A DNA stretch of 64,000 nt from Paraphoma chrysanthemicola (Eukaryota; Ascomycota; Dothideomycetes; Pleosporales; Phaeosphaeriaceae): NCBI GenBank assembly GCA_020744225.1, contig JAGMWG010000004.1, positions 1,984,001 to 2,048,000 on the forward strand, given 5' to 3'. The position numbers and the translations under genes were made by a program. Below, in pieces: positions 46,334-56,916 of this stretch (its first letter is position 1; every line of letters begins with the position of its first letter). The notes beneath the pieces were generated by a model that worked only from the letters and a program-made list of their open reading frames with translations, was not told the DNA's origin and made no database searches.

Positions 46334-48384
46334 CTACGCCCTCTTGCACAGCTTTGTGCCGTAATCAATCACACTCCACTTCTCCGTCCCTGGCGTCGTT
46401 TGCGTGTAAAACACGCCTGCTGGGTCGTACTTTTGCCGAATCTGATACAGGCGCGCGTAGTTGGAGCCCCAGTACGTTTGTTGCCAGTTGGGCTCGTAGA
46501 GGTCACCCTGTCAAGACTGTTAGCCTGGCTCGTTGCGATGGCGGGAAAGAGACTTACCTCGTTGACATAACTGGCACCACCAGGCGACACGTCGCGGAGC
46601 CGCTTACCGAGAACATTAGTGTTGAAAGCTTCGCGCTCCTTCTTGACCGCCCAGCTCTCGGTTCCGCTCATGAGGACGTTGGTGATGACGAACGAGCTGG
46701 CATTGCGCCAGGTAGGATGGATGGCATTGTCCACCTTGGGATTGGCGTGACCAGGGTTGACAATGTGTCCGATGTTGATGCCGAGCTGAGTAGGCTCGGG
46801 CTGAGCAGCGTAGATCAGGGCGTCTACGATCTTATCGCCGTTTGCACTGATATCGGACTGTGTGAAGAGACGACCACCAACGATGGAGTTTGCATTCGGG
46901 CCCTCGTCGTCGAACATGTCCAGGTAGAACTCGAAGAATGTAGGGAAAGCTTTGGCGTGCTTCTCATAGGGAATTCCGGCGGCGTCCAGCTGGTCGAAGA
47001 ATGGCTTCAGGACAGTGTTGAGTTTCGCCATGTCCATGTTCGGTCCCACAAACGGAGCGATCTGAAGGCGATTCGGGCCGGGTCCATTCTCAAAGTACAC
47101 GAACATACCATTGTTCGCATAGTGGTTGGACAAGTTGTGGAAGATCTTGAATGCCTTGGCGGCCACCGCGTTGTCGCTGGTGTGCGTGTCGTTGATGTAG
47201 ACTCTAGCGCCGGCCGTAGGTACTTCTGGGAAGGTCTTGACAGTAATCGACGTAACGACCGCGAAAGTTGATGGACCGCCTCCCTTCAGAGCCCAGAAGA
47301 GATCTGGGTTCTCCTTCGCATTGGCCGTGACATAATTGCCCGCCGCGGTGATGGCGTCGAAAGAGAGAACATTATCTGCTCCCATGCCGTAGATGCCAGT
47401 CAAGGGGCCGTGGCCACCGCCCTGGATGTATCCTCCAGCCCATCCGACCGTCTTCTTCATGTTAGCCACATTACAGTCATGTGTAAGATTTGATTGCATA
47501 CCGGGCACTCTCCACCAACAATGACCTGCTTGGGGTTTTGTGCGAAAGCCTGACGATACAGCTCGCGTCCCTGGATGCCAGCACCGACGGTTGCGGCGCC
47601 ACCAGTCCAGCCGCCGGGTCCGCTGTACTTCTTGATCCATTTGACGTCCTTGAAGCTGTGGGTGTTGATGATCAGAGATCCAAAACCGGTCGAGCGACCC
47701 CTGTGCTCCATGTTAGCAAAGCGCAAAATTCACTGGAAATTTGCTGGCCTACATGAAGTCATGACCGGTGTTGCGGATGATTAGTCGCAAGTTGCGCTGT
47801 CGTGCAAAGTCAACTCCCGCCTTGATTTGCTCCTTGGTCTTGGCTACGATAACGTAGTTTCCGTAGAAGCCGCGCGTGCAGGGCTCTGACGGATCGGACG
47901 TGGGCAAGCAGGTGTTGTTGGTGTAAATTGGCCATAGGTTTGCAATGGGGTGATCGGTACTGAAATTACAGTCAGTAAATTTTCTAAGGGAAAAGGTGCC
48001 GAACACGTACAGCCATTGCTCGTTCAGCCAGTTTGCTTGCGTATCAGCACACTTCGCCGCATCGTAGACGCTGGATGAGTTGCCGAACTCCTTGTGGCAA
48101 ACCGCACCCGGAGGGATGGCGACCTGGAGAGCGCCACCGACAGTCTTGTTGAGGTTCTCCCAGTCCTTGTTGGTAGGCCAGCAGGAATTATCAGAGTAAC
48201 ACTACAAAATTGTTTGGTTAGCCTTTGGGCCCCTCAAGCCATCACAGTTGCCTACCTTGCACTGATAATTCACACCGTCCACCTTCTTGGTTTCACCAAT
48301 CCATTTGGCTGCTAGATCTTGACTGGCAACTAGAGCACCATTGGCAGCCAAAAGCACCGGGGCAATTAAAGAGAAGCGACCCAT
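46334..48384 (-). CDS. Secreted FAD-linked oxidase (BBE/VAO family)
   Basis: Six exons: 48384-48256, 48201-48011, 47959-47753, 47700-47502, 47451-46559 less one base (ends 46558) and 46507-46334, giving 597 aa. A signal peptide (MGRFSLIAPVLLAANGALVAS) leads to a Cys-containing mature start (CYSDNSCWP). The FAD-binding PCMH domain holds RNTGHDFMGRSTGFGSL and VGGECPTVGWAGGYIQGGGHG; His 173 and Cys 241 are placed to bind FAD twice, as in berberine-bridge-type oxidases. The C-terminal BBE segment is present (NWQQTYWGSNYARLYQIRQKYDP). Members oxidise sugars, alcohols or alkaloid-like compounds; the substrate here is unknown. The fifth exon can begin at either of two tandem AAG acceptors, 3 nt apart; the one giving ECPTVG was chosen. 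Confidence 0.92.
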
Positions 48385-51369
48385 ATTGAACAAAGGCTGA
48401 GGGCAGAGTTGGCTGGCTTGCCACGAGGTGCTCGAGGCTTCCCGTCTATATATTCGACATCCAACTACACTAACCACACCGGCACTTTTCCTCTCGCCTT
48501 CCACTAGTGCAGGTGGTCGAGGCTTCATTAAACATGCAATCTTCCCTGCACCACGTTTCTGAGGCGTTCACCAGGCCAATACGAAGTCAACAATACTGCG
48601 GCTGTGTGCCCAGCCGTAGACCCTATCCACTACCACCCGGCAGGGTCTTCTGGAAAGAGCTTACATCCGCTAAAGGGACCCGGCAACCACTCCGGAAGGA
48701 GTGAAGGCTGAGCGGCACATACTCCAGTCGGTACCGTGCCGTTTGGAAATTGGGTTTGCGGGCTGAAATGCGGGGGTTTGATTGATCCGGATGAATACGC
48801 GGCAAAGCCGCACGGCCAGCTTCTTTCGTCAGACGGGATGGCTACGATGTGCTGCATGCTAAAATAGACGATCTTGCGTCGGAGGCATGAATCCATGGTC
48901 CCTCAGCAGCATCCCTCGCCTAGTGGCGCTCCAATGGGCTAGCATTCCGCGACAAGGACCTGTAGGATTTCCGTACTTTCCCCATCAAGTTGTTTGTCCA
49001 GAGAATGGGCAGATTCCAGCCAGTGCCCTGCATGATTTAGCTGCGTACTCTGACAGATCTAAGATTGATTCAGGATGCATAGACCCGGTCAGATTCAATA
49101 CAAATGCCCAATGACAGCTAATCTCGGAGGTCGTAAGCGAGGCCATCAATCAATGCGCGCTTGATTGTCGGACGCCTGATGATCCACTGATCCGATTGCC
49201 CTGAGTGCGCCCTGATATCGCCGTTGTCCCGTTCCAAAAATTTCCTATCTTTTGGCGAGGGATCAGCCATGAGAACGTGGGGTCACTAAACTGTTAGTTG
49301 CAGTTTTCATCTATTCTCCACAACTCCGCAGGCACCACTTCATGTTCAGGGCGTTCGAGATCCGCCATGGATGCAGGTTGCATGCGGTTAGGAGAATGGC
49401 GCTACTCCGGCGCGCCACACAGCCGCGAGCGGCAGCGGCTCAGCTCTACTGAAGGCGCGGACCGCAGCGGCACTCGGAGTCGGTGGTACTTCAGTAGGAC
49501 CGATGTGAACTCGTTAAGCCTCACTGCGCATTGAGACTATCCGGGAGCATCGTCAAAATAAGCAGTTTCGCGCGATAAGAAAGTTTTTCTGGGCAACGCA
49601 AGACTGGGAGCTGGGAAGTCGCGAGTCAGGGAAGGAGGTGGCCTTGAACACGCTGAAGCAGTCTAAGTTAGCGTGAACAGGGTAGGACCTTGGCGGCACG
49701 GAAGCCATCGCCATGAGCGCGCAATAGCGTTGCTTCAACCAAGCTCGCTTTCTTACACTCTATCGGACCATTACAATGTCTATCGCCACCTCTGTACTGG
49801 CTCATCCACGTCGATGTCATACGAAACTTTGTCAGAAGCAAACAACAACGTCATCCTTATTTCATTTGACTCTTCATACTTATTTCTCACGTAATCGATG
49901 GCCTTTTCCAAACCATATTTGGATCGGTCCTGTTCTTTATCTGCTCATACGTTCCTGAATCGTTCCTGACTTTACTAACGCAAAATGCGCGCAACTCTGT
50001 CGAAGCGGGGAGCGTACATAGCCACTATCGGCTGACTTCCCAATCACGAATTTGCACCTACGCAAAAGGTCTAGCCATTGGTGCTCGTATCAGCAATATC
50101 GGACCAAAGACCTCCGACAAACTTGGCCAAATAGATGCAGCCTAACTTGTGCAAATTCCTTCAAATCTCTTCGTTCCTTGACTCAATTTTTATTTCAATA
50201 TTGTCCTCTTGATAATGATCTTTCCTCGTTATGCCCCTACTGTCAAAGAACTTAGGCTTTTGCGTGTTGCAAATGCCTTCAAGCGGTCCAGTGCACGAAG
50301 GCATCGAGGTTTATGTTCCATTGCCTTGCTGTGTAGTGATAGCATGTAGTATCAATATGGTATAGTAATCATGAATTACCGCGTAGCGCGTTGTCCGCGC
50401 TACGGGTCGATTGAGATCTTCCCCGGCATAGTCCCTGTTGAAGTGCAACGACCTTTAGCAAAGCCCCGATTCCGACGTCAGAGGAAAATCCGAATTTGTC
50501 AGAAGCGCACAATGTTGCCTGGTCGGTTCAATCGAAACCATGCGGTGAATAATGTTATAAATAATGTGATGAGTAGTAATTATGTCACGTGGGACTTCTG
50601 TCGCGCGCTTCACCTACAAGTCAATCAGGATGTCTGCGGTCCTTCTTGCTACATAGATCGCTCTTGTCGTGCCGCAAATTGATTCTCGCCATGTATTCAA
50701 CATCCGCCTCTCGTCTCCTTTGCGCTTCGACATTAAAGAGGAATCCTGGAATTGTAAGCTGGGTAGACTGGGATGTTTCAATGCTTGTAGACTGTGTCGT
50801 AGGGTAGGTGACGGGCCCTGGACTATTGTTTGATCGTATTGCACACCATTGTTCCGTGTGCCGGTGGACAAGTTCCCATGTCATGGATCCAGCTCTTGCG
50901 GACGACTGTACTCTAGAAGTTCATACAGCTATCGTCCACCCATCGGGGGCATATTTGCAGGGGCGTGTCGGAAAGCGTACAAATGAAGGCACACATCACC
51001 TGGTGCAGATCGCAACCGAAGGGACATCGATGTACCATTTGGGCTGCGAGCCAAGTCATGGTGGAAGGCTTCAAAGCTGCCTAGATGGGTGGAGCGTTGT
51101 CTGAATGGACATAGTACTCAGATGTAAGCCCAGACATTGACAAACAAGTGGATGCGTGCCGACGAACTGTCATGTGAGGCTGATCTCACCGCTGCCCGGC
51201 AACCGCTCCTACTTCTATTGAGAATCCTTGCCCAACAATAGTGAAAGAAAACCAACCTGGGTCATTGAAAGTACTGGAGGCTTAACAATGTTACAATGTA
51301 TTGGCCCGGTATTTTCAGATAGATTGCGAGCAAAGCTAAAGCTAGGAAATACAATGACTTGAGGCGACA
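48385..51369. other. Gene desert, left part
   Basis: About 3 kb beyond the promoter of the oxidase gene. No frame has a recognisable domain or convincing splice partners. Composition drifts from mixed to A/T-richer rightward. It contains a 9-bp GC hairpin at 50382-50404 and a second inverted pair, CTACTGAAG...CTTCAGTAG, at about 49446-49497. Confidence 0.5.
50382..50404. repeat. Perfect GC-rich hairpin
   Basis: CGTAGCGCG, a 5-nt loop (TTGTC), then CGCGCTACG: a perfect 9-bp stem inside otherwise A/T-leaning non-coding DNA. It is not followed by a T-run, so it is not an obvious terminator. The role is unknown. Confidence 0.6.
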
Positions 51370-51710
51370 CTGAAGTTGAGATGATACCGCTGCTGGCACA
51401 ATCATACTATCGCAGCCAGTCGTACCAAGCAGCCTCACTCAACCTCCACGACGGTCCTTGGCGCAAATGGGATGAAGATTGACGAGCAGAACAATATCGG
51501 TGGGAAGAGCCACGAGATCTGTTCCTAGAAATAGGTGCAACTATTCCTTCTCTCTAACTGAATTGTAAACACCAAATTTGAAAACATCAATATGGACGAC
51601 TTGGCCAACCAGTCGAGACGTTGGGACTCCGGGACGAGGCTGGCGGCGCAAAGGATGCCGGGAGCCCGTGGACAAGACACCGTGAATCTGGATTACGGCG
51701 CTACCAGCTG
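51370..51710 (+). pseudogene. Decayed copy of the promoter and 5' end of the 243-aa orphan gene
   Basis: This stretch aligns by eye, in the same orientation, with about 55910-56235. Matching blocks include ACACTGAAG...GATGATACCGC against ACACCGAAG...AATGACACCGC; AGCCACGAGATCTG identical; TAAACACCAAA against CAAACACCAAG; the start ATGGACGAC identical; and CCGTGGACAAGACA against CCTTGGACGAGACA followed by AAATCTGGA-like sequence. Identity looks near 70%, with small indels. After the start the frame differs from the intact gene and meets a TGA at about codon 40. Several differences are C/T or G/A, compatible with repeat-induced mutation, but others are not. No homology to the rest of the gene is seen to the right. 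Confidence 0.75.
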
Positions 51711-53925
51711 AAGCCTCATTTGAGTATGTCTGGATTAGACTTGCCTTCTTTTCACCTTTCCAATGCAAAGTAGCACGCCATCTCAACACTCCACGTACTG
51801 TATCACCCGATTACTGATGCTGTGATTTCTGAGAATAATTCTACACGTAATATAAGAGCCAGGTTAATTTGACACCCTATCATATCCGTGCTTAGAAACT
51901 GGAAATGTCAGAACACCTTCACGACAAATTGGTTAGGTTGTACTCTTTCCCTTCAGCAGCCACTCAAACAATGTACATGTCCTTTCTCTTGTCGAACCCT
52001 GATGCACTCGCTACGAAGGAGCGAGTCTACAAACTCTCGCATACCGAAGGTGCTAAAGAAACCGCCTTTATTATCTAAGAGGCTCTCAAGAATCGCGTTA
52101 GCACGATTTTAGTAAATTGTATACTAGGCCGAGAACAACTGCTGTGTCGCTGAAATTCGACGCTGCGAACCTATTTTAAGGCGAAGAGTACGAGAGATCG
52201 CCGTTACACAGATACTAGTATTTTACGCCGTAACAACAGTATTTTTATCACCTTGCTCTTATTAGGCATGTGCAAGATCTGTTAAGAAGCTTCTGAGGAT
52301 ACCTAGCAGCAATGCTAATATTACCTACTGCATTCTAGACCGCAAGAGTAAAGATCTAGCTTACCTAGGCCGTGCTCGTTGACGCGAGAGAATGATGTTT
52401 TACAAGTTCTCTACACATAGTGTTTAGTAGCCATCGCGGCACACAGTTGTTAGGATTATCGAAGGTCACTAGACTAGATTGTGAATGAAATTCAAAACCG
52501 GAAGTGTATCTGCAGTGCAATCTCAAAGTTAGAGAAGGTATATTGTAATCGTGCTACAGTATTCATCTTCATAGTTACTACCTTGGTACACTAATGTGTC
52601 TTCATAGAACGATCATCTAAATATTATCGACAGTGCGAGACTCGATCGCTTAATATAAGGATTGCGTGCATGCCTTGGCCCAATGTTTGGAGAAGTAGCG
52701 ATACTTACAGCAGGCTATCATAGCGCTATGATCTTGGAACTATGAACATACGCTGAGACTAAGAGCAGGAAATGCGCCCGGAACCTTTTTGTGCACTCAC
52801 AAACTCGTTCTCAGCCCATGCTTAGATTTTAGTGCAAGACTGAAGCACCCTTTTTGAAACTCGATTTGGAATCCTTGTTTCGTTTCTGTTTAGGTGTGCC
52901 TATTATTTGAACTAAACTCAGTAAGCGCGCGATGTCAAGCGACATAACATCCATTTATTTTCGTTACACGAATACAGTTGCTATAATTTGGTCATGTCTT
53001 CGACATAGCGAGCGAAGGCTAGTTGCAAGACGAATGGGCATCATAAGCCGATTATGCCCATACAAGGACAATCGATACAGCACAGCTACCACAAAAAGAA
53101 GAAAAATTCTTAAGATTTTTGCTCTCGGCTATGTTGAGTAGATACTAGAAATTCAAACACATTGATGTTTCTTGGTGGAAGTATCGCAGTAACATAAAAC
53201 CTGCCTGTATAATCCTACTTGCATAACACGTCTTAATTGCCGGTGCTCAACGCATTCCTTTCCGCTATTATTTTCGTTCAAAGCAACTTTCCTTTCGCGT
53301 TGGGATCTCAGATCTGCGAAGGCTCTAAGCGTGTGTGAAAAATTGCGGAGAGGAAGAAGGCTGCACTTTTCACGTCCTTCACCTTTCATCTCTCACAGTC
53401 ACAGTTCCAAAGACCCAATTAGTGCATTTCTCAAAGAATGGAACTTACATTAGATTGTAACATGGGAAAGCTCGTCCTCTACCTCCTTTCACTTTTGACC
53501 CTGTCTGTCGTGAACTTTCTTCGACTTAATGTATCCGCTGTTGAGGTGTCCACATCCACCTAGAATGCCTGTTGCATGCCAATATCTAAGACAAGTACGT
53601 TTGTCCATGAATATATCCTGGGGTTATCGATGCCTGTCATATCATCGCACTCAGGATCGTGAGCTGTCCATGGACAGTTGGGGCCGGTGCAAACCTCATC
53701 TACACCACTTCACCCGTCACAGCTTTCCCGCATAGTAGCATTTTCGCGTGTCAGAACACTTCTGCCGCTCAAATCACACGTTACTAACCCACTTGAAGGG
53801 TGGCTGTGCCGTGACTTGCTGCTCTCGAGCCCATGATCGTCGATTCACTGGTCAGTGTCACGTGGAGTCTAGGTCTGGAGTGTCCGAAGCCGGAATGCTG
53901 AAGTGCGATCTCATATGAGCTTCAT
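51711..53925. other. Gene desert, right part (A/T-richer)
   Basis: About 2.2 kb without a credible gene. GC looks near 40% on sampled lines (for example 52261-52320), against well over 50% in nearby genes. Stops are frequent in all frames. It may be decayed repeat DNA, but I could not identify a transposon family. One perfect TGTCCATGGACA palindrome lies at 53665. Confidence 0.5.
53665..53676. repeat. Palindrome TGTCCATGGACA, copy 1
   Basis: Perfect 12-bp palindrome, extended to 14 bp by flanking C and G, about 470 nt upstream of the zinc-finger gene start. Confidence 0.85.
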
Positions 53926-54147
53926 ATGTCGCGTCCCACTCAGTTCCCATTCGTAATAAGTAATTCTTTAAGCTTCTACAAATCATGGTGGTGGCATTGG
54001 TCGCGGCGGCGCAGGGACGCTCCACGGACGCGTCTTCAAACGCGTCGCAGTCTTCTTCGCTGCCCCACCCCTCTTCACGTCTTCCCTCTCCATTCTTCGT
54101 TCCAGCGCGTATCTTCTTCTTCCTTCTCGTTTGCCGCGTTTGCAGTC

Positions 54148-55113
54148 ATGCCTCCTTTCAAAGGCGTTCCACAGAAGCGTGGAATCTTGTCGTTCTTCCG
54201 CTCCGCGTCCAAGCCAGATTCACTCGACGCACCGCCGCCGCCTCCAAAGAAGCCTAAGGAGGCCAAAGACAATTCCATTCTGCCTACCACATTACTCGCT
54301 CCATTGTCCGTGGACAACGTGAGCCCAGCAAGTGCACCTTCACCAAAGCTCTCGCCAGATTCTGACGCTCCGCCTCTCACTCGTTCAATCAGTGCGCCCA
54401 CATTCAACACTGGCGACAAAGAGTTTGAGGAAGATGATTTCAAGTCAGATCTCCTGGCATTGTCCATGGACAATGCCAGCAGATCGACAGCTATACAGCC
54501 ACTTGCGCGTCTGCCAGCATACTCGTATGTCTGCCCATTTAAGGAGGACGGACTTTGCAAGCGGAGTGACACATTCAAAGACTTCCATGCGCTTGCTTCA
54601 CACTGTGCTCATAAGCACCCTGGAATGATCAAATCGCCCATTGAGTCGGACCCACTCGAAGATGGGACTGAGAAAATCCCTTGCCAGCTCGGATGCGGCA
54701 AGATGTTCGCGACATACGAGCTCGCCCACTCACACGCCATAGCCCAGAGGAAAGGCAAGTGCTTCGACTTGCGCGCTTCCTTCTATCCCCGTGCTTGTCC
54801 GTGGCCAGGCTGTGTGGCCGACAAGGCTATTGATTCTCGATCGTACGTCACCCACGCGGGCGCCCACAAGGATGACGCGAATGCTCCTTATCAGTGTTCC
54901 CAATGCGATCGATTCTTCATCGACTTGTACTTCCTAGCTTCGCATGAGAAGGACTGCTCGAAACGTAGTCCACGATTCGATGGCGTTCTGACCGCGGCCA
55001 TGGCCAGTGATGGCGAGGACGAATCGCGACCAACTATGGTCATCATTGCGAGGGCATCAAGCCACGCCCCCAAGGTGTGGTATGCGGAGCGTTTCTGTTG
55101 CCAAGGTGGTTAG
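54148..55113 (+). CDS. Orphan zinc-finger protein (321 aa)
   Basis: Single exon. An in-frame ATG at 53926 exists, but the 74 codons between are pyrimidine-rich leader-like DNA, so MPPFKGVPQKRG is taken as the start. The N-terminal half is disordered with a poly-Pro run (APPPPPPKKPKEAK), RSISAPTF and two near-identical peptides, LAPLSVDNVS and LALSMDNAS, both encoded over a TGTCCRTGGACA palindrome. The second half has four Cys/His fingers: CPFKEDGLC...HALASHCAHKH; CQLGCGKMF...HSHAIAQRKGKC; CPWPGCVADKAIDS...HAGAHK; and CSQCDRFFIDLYFLASHEKDC. Finger spacing is irregular, with C2H2 and C2HC types. A DNA-binding role is likely from the fingers, but no known family is recognised. Its last 57 nt overlap the convergent gene. 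Confidence 0.7.
   Translation: MPPFKGVPQKRGILSFFRSASKPDSLDAPPPPPKKPKEAKDNSILPTTLLAPLSVDNVSPASAPSPKLSPDSDAPPLTRSISAPTFNTGDKEFEEDDFKSDLLALSMDNASRSTAIQPLARLPAYSYVCPFKEDGLCKRSDTFKDFHALASHCAHKHPGMIKSPIESDPLEDGTEKIPCQLGCGKMFATYELAHSHAIAQRKGKCFDLRASFYPRACPWPGCVADKAIDSRSYVTHAGAHKDDANAPYQCSQCDRFFIDLYFLASHEKDCSKRSPRFDGVLTAAMASDGEDESRPTMVIIARASSHAPKVWYAERFCCQGG
54305..54316. repeat. Palindrome TGTCCGTGGACA, copy 2
   Basis: One centre base differs from perfect symmetry. It lies inside the zinc-finger coding sequence, encoding part of LSVDN. Confidence 0.85.
54461..54472. repeat. Palindrome TGTCCATGGACA, copy 3
   Basis: Perfect, and extended to 16 bp (ATTGTCCATGGACAAT). It lies inside the zinc-finger coding sequence, encoding part of LSMDN, 156 nt from copy 2. 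Confidence 0.85.
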
Positions 55114-55653
55114 CAGGGAATTCTCGTTCACCAGGCAGCGGGGCTTACTGTCGGTGAAAGCGCGTCTTGCCTCGTGTAGGTCTGGAACCTTCTCAGGCTC
55201 GAAGCAACGCCGGCGATTCATGTTCTTGGTCAGGAATCGCAGGAAGTCAAATGAGACGCTGTTCCAAGTATCTTCATCGTTGATCTTGCTCAGACAGGTG
55301 CTATTCGCCTTGAGGTGGAGCTTGATGAGGTGAATTGTGTGCGCCCAGATCAAGCGAGTAGTCAGATTTTCCTGCTGTACAAACCGTTCAGCTGACTGTG
55401 AGATAATGGCGAACTCGTTGCGCATCGTCTCTTGCACTTCCGACTTGGCCGGCGACTGGTTGTCAGCGCCTCCGACTGAGTCCCGCCATTCCATGAAGAC
55501 GTGGAGGCTTGGGAGAACTGTCTTGATCGCCCAATCCTTGAGGTTTGGTCCATCCAAGCCCGTCCATGGACTCCAAGCTGTGAGCGTGGGATCGATACTG
55601 ACCCAATCGCTGCCGGAAGACTGCCGTTTTCTCTGCTGAGAACTATTGCTCAT
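55057..55653 (-). CDS. Orphan protein, 198 aa
   Basis: Single exon, starting at the first true ATG of the frame (MSNSSQQRKRQSSGSDW). No signal peptide or membrane segment. The middle and C-terminal parts look helical and well packed (LKDWAIKTVLPSLHVFMEWRD, RLIWAHTIHLIKLHLKA, WNSVSFDFLRFLTKNMNRR), so it is probably a folded, soluble protein. A 10-bp core of the local palindrome (GTCCATGGAC) sits at 55562-55571 within the SPWTG codons. It converges on, and overlaps by 57 nt, the zinc-finger gene, and diverges from the 243-aa gene. No family is recognised; the arrangement suggests, but does not prove, a joint function. Confidence 0.6.
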   Translation of the reverse strand: MSNSSQQRKRQSSGSDWVSIDPTLTAWSPWTGLDGPNLKDWAIKTVLPSLHVFMEWRDSVGGADNQSPAKSEVQETMRNEFAIISQSAERFVQQENLTTRLIWAHTIHLIKLHLKANSTCLSKINDEDTWNSVSFDFLRFLTKNMNRRRCFEPEKVPDLHEARRAFTDSKPRCLVNENSLLTTLATETLRIPHLGGVA

Positions 55654-56124
55654 GTCGGCGGGTAACAGTCGGCGTGGCTGACAAGGTGTGGATTGGCGTG
55701 GTACCGTGTTGGGGAGGGCCTTCGGAAAGGTGAGTAGGCAAGACGCGTCCCATGCAGTAGCTTTATGGAGGGGCGTGGATGATTCTTTTATAGCCGCTCG
55801 GGTGCTTCCCAGCTTGTGAATTGAATTGTCGGTGTGTGAATGGACGACCCTGGCTGTAAACGCTGATGACCCAAACAAAGATAGCGCGCACTGTGCAAAC
55901 AGGTACTAACACCGAAGGCGAAATGACACCGCGGCTCGTGCAGTCAAGAGACTGTGTCCACCCCAAGTGGATCAATCTCACTTAGGCATCTCGATAGTTT
56001 CTGCCGCAGGTGAGAGAAAATTGACAAGCATGAACATGGCGGTGATAGAAGCCACGAGATCTGCTCTCGAAGAAGGCATCATTACTCCTACCTGACGGCA
56101 AACACCAAGTCTTACAACACCAAC
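55654..56124. promoter_or_regulatory. Divergent promoter of two orphan genes
   Basis: 471 nt between outward-facing starts. Its right-hand 215 nt match the decayed copy at 51.4-51.6 kb, so the promoter was part of the duplicated unit. Confidence 0.5.
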
Positions 56125-56856
56125 ATGGACGACGAACACGACATTTTGAATCCACAGGATGAAGATAGCAACGTTAAAGAGGAGGAAAACCCTTGGACGA
56201 GACATACGGCAAATCTGGAGTATCAGGCGACCGACCCAGGTATTCGGGGCGACGCAATGAGTCTGCGAAGCGAAGTCTTCCAGCAAGTAAGGCGCGGGGG
56301 CGCCAGCAGTCCACGAACAAGCTCGTCCCACCAGCTCAAAAGAAGCGGAGGCATACCGATCGCCAACGAAGACGAGCGACGGAAGCGGGTCAGAAGAAGT
56401 GACCTCGAAGACTTGAGCGCGCCAACCAGTATTAAGGATGAATTCGTACATCATACCGTGGACGAAGAGCAGGCCCGCAAAGCCTTGACAGATGCGAAAG
56501 AAAAACTCACCCCACCTACAGGGGACGTCGACTTCTTGAAATGGGCGGCCGAGGAGATCAAAGGTCGGAATGCAAGAGATGCTTCCCGACTCGTGCTTTT
56601 CTCCAAGACCTTGTCGATATCGAGTGGCCGCAAAGCAAATCTGATGGGTGCCGTTCAAATTCTGAGAAACTACACGCATGAGCTTTTCGAAGAACTCTCC
56701 GCGGCTGAGAAGGTGCGCGACGGCCTGAAAAAACGAGGCCCGCGCATGGCATCCTACCACAAACAAGCCGAACAATTGGCAGCGGAACTTCGAAAACACT
56801 ACAGCATTTTCTTCGACCGGGTAGAGATCCTGTCGAAAACCGCGGACAAGGCATGA
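56125..56856 (+). CDS. Orphan protein, 243 aa
   Basis: Single exon starting in ACCAACATGGACGAC, a good context that is also preserved in the decayed copy. The N-terminal 110 residues are acidic, then basic and Ser-rich, and disordered, with a possible nuclear signal (ERRKRVRRSD). The C-terminal 120 residues look all-helical (EEQARKALTDAKEKL, VDFLKWAAEEIKGRNARDAS, LMGAVQILRNYTHELFEEL, YHKQAEQLAAELRKHYSIFFDRV). No known domain, signal peptide or membrane segment. It is the only one of the three orphan genes with a visible relic elsewhere in the window. Confidence 0.65.
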   Translation: MDDEHDILNPQDEDSNVKEEENPWTRHTANLEYQATDPGIRGDAMSLRSEVFQQVRRGGASSPRTSSSHQLKRSGGIPIANEDERRKRVRRSDLEDLSAPTSIKDEFVHHTVDEEQARKALTDAKEKLTPPTGDVDFLKWAAEEIKGRNARDASRLVLFSKTLSISSGRKANLMGAVQILRNYTHELFEELSAAEKVRDGLKKRGPRMASYHKQAEQLAAELRKHYSIFFDRVEILSKTADKA

Positions 56857-56904
56857 ATGCAGGGCGTTTTGGGAGTGCATGTGCACAGCAATAGCGGGTG
56901 CTCG

Positions 56905-56916
56905 TGTCCATGGACA
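56905..56916. repeat. Palindrome TGTCCATGGACA, copy 4
   Basis: Perfect palindrome about 50 nt downstream of the stop of the 243-aa gene, continuing AATGG as in copy 3 (AATGCC). Confidence 0.85.

Noticed and set aside
51888..52560. Possible decayed DNA transposon in the A/T-rich desert
   Set aside because: Some translated fragments look vaguely transposase-like, but no terminal repeats, target duplication or consistent frame could be found by eye.
53926..54147. Upstream in-frame ATG extending the zinc-finger protein by 74 residues
   Set aside because: The extension is pyrimidine-rich on the coding strand and gives an improbable Trp/Arg/Ser/Phe sequence, like a transcribed leader. The downstream ATG was preferred.
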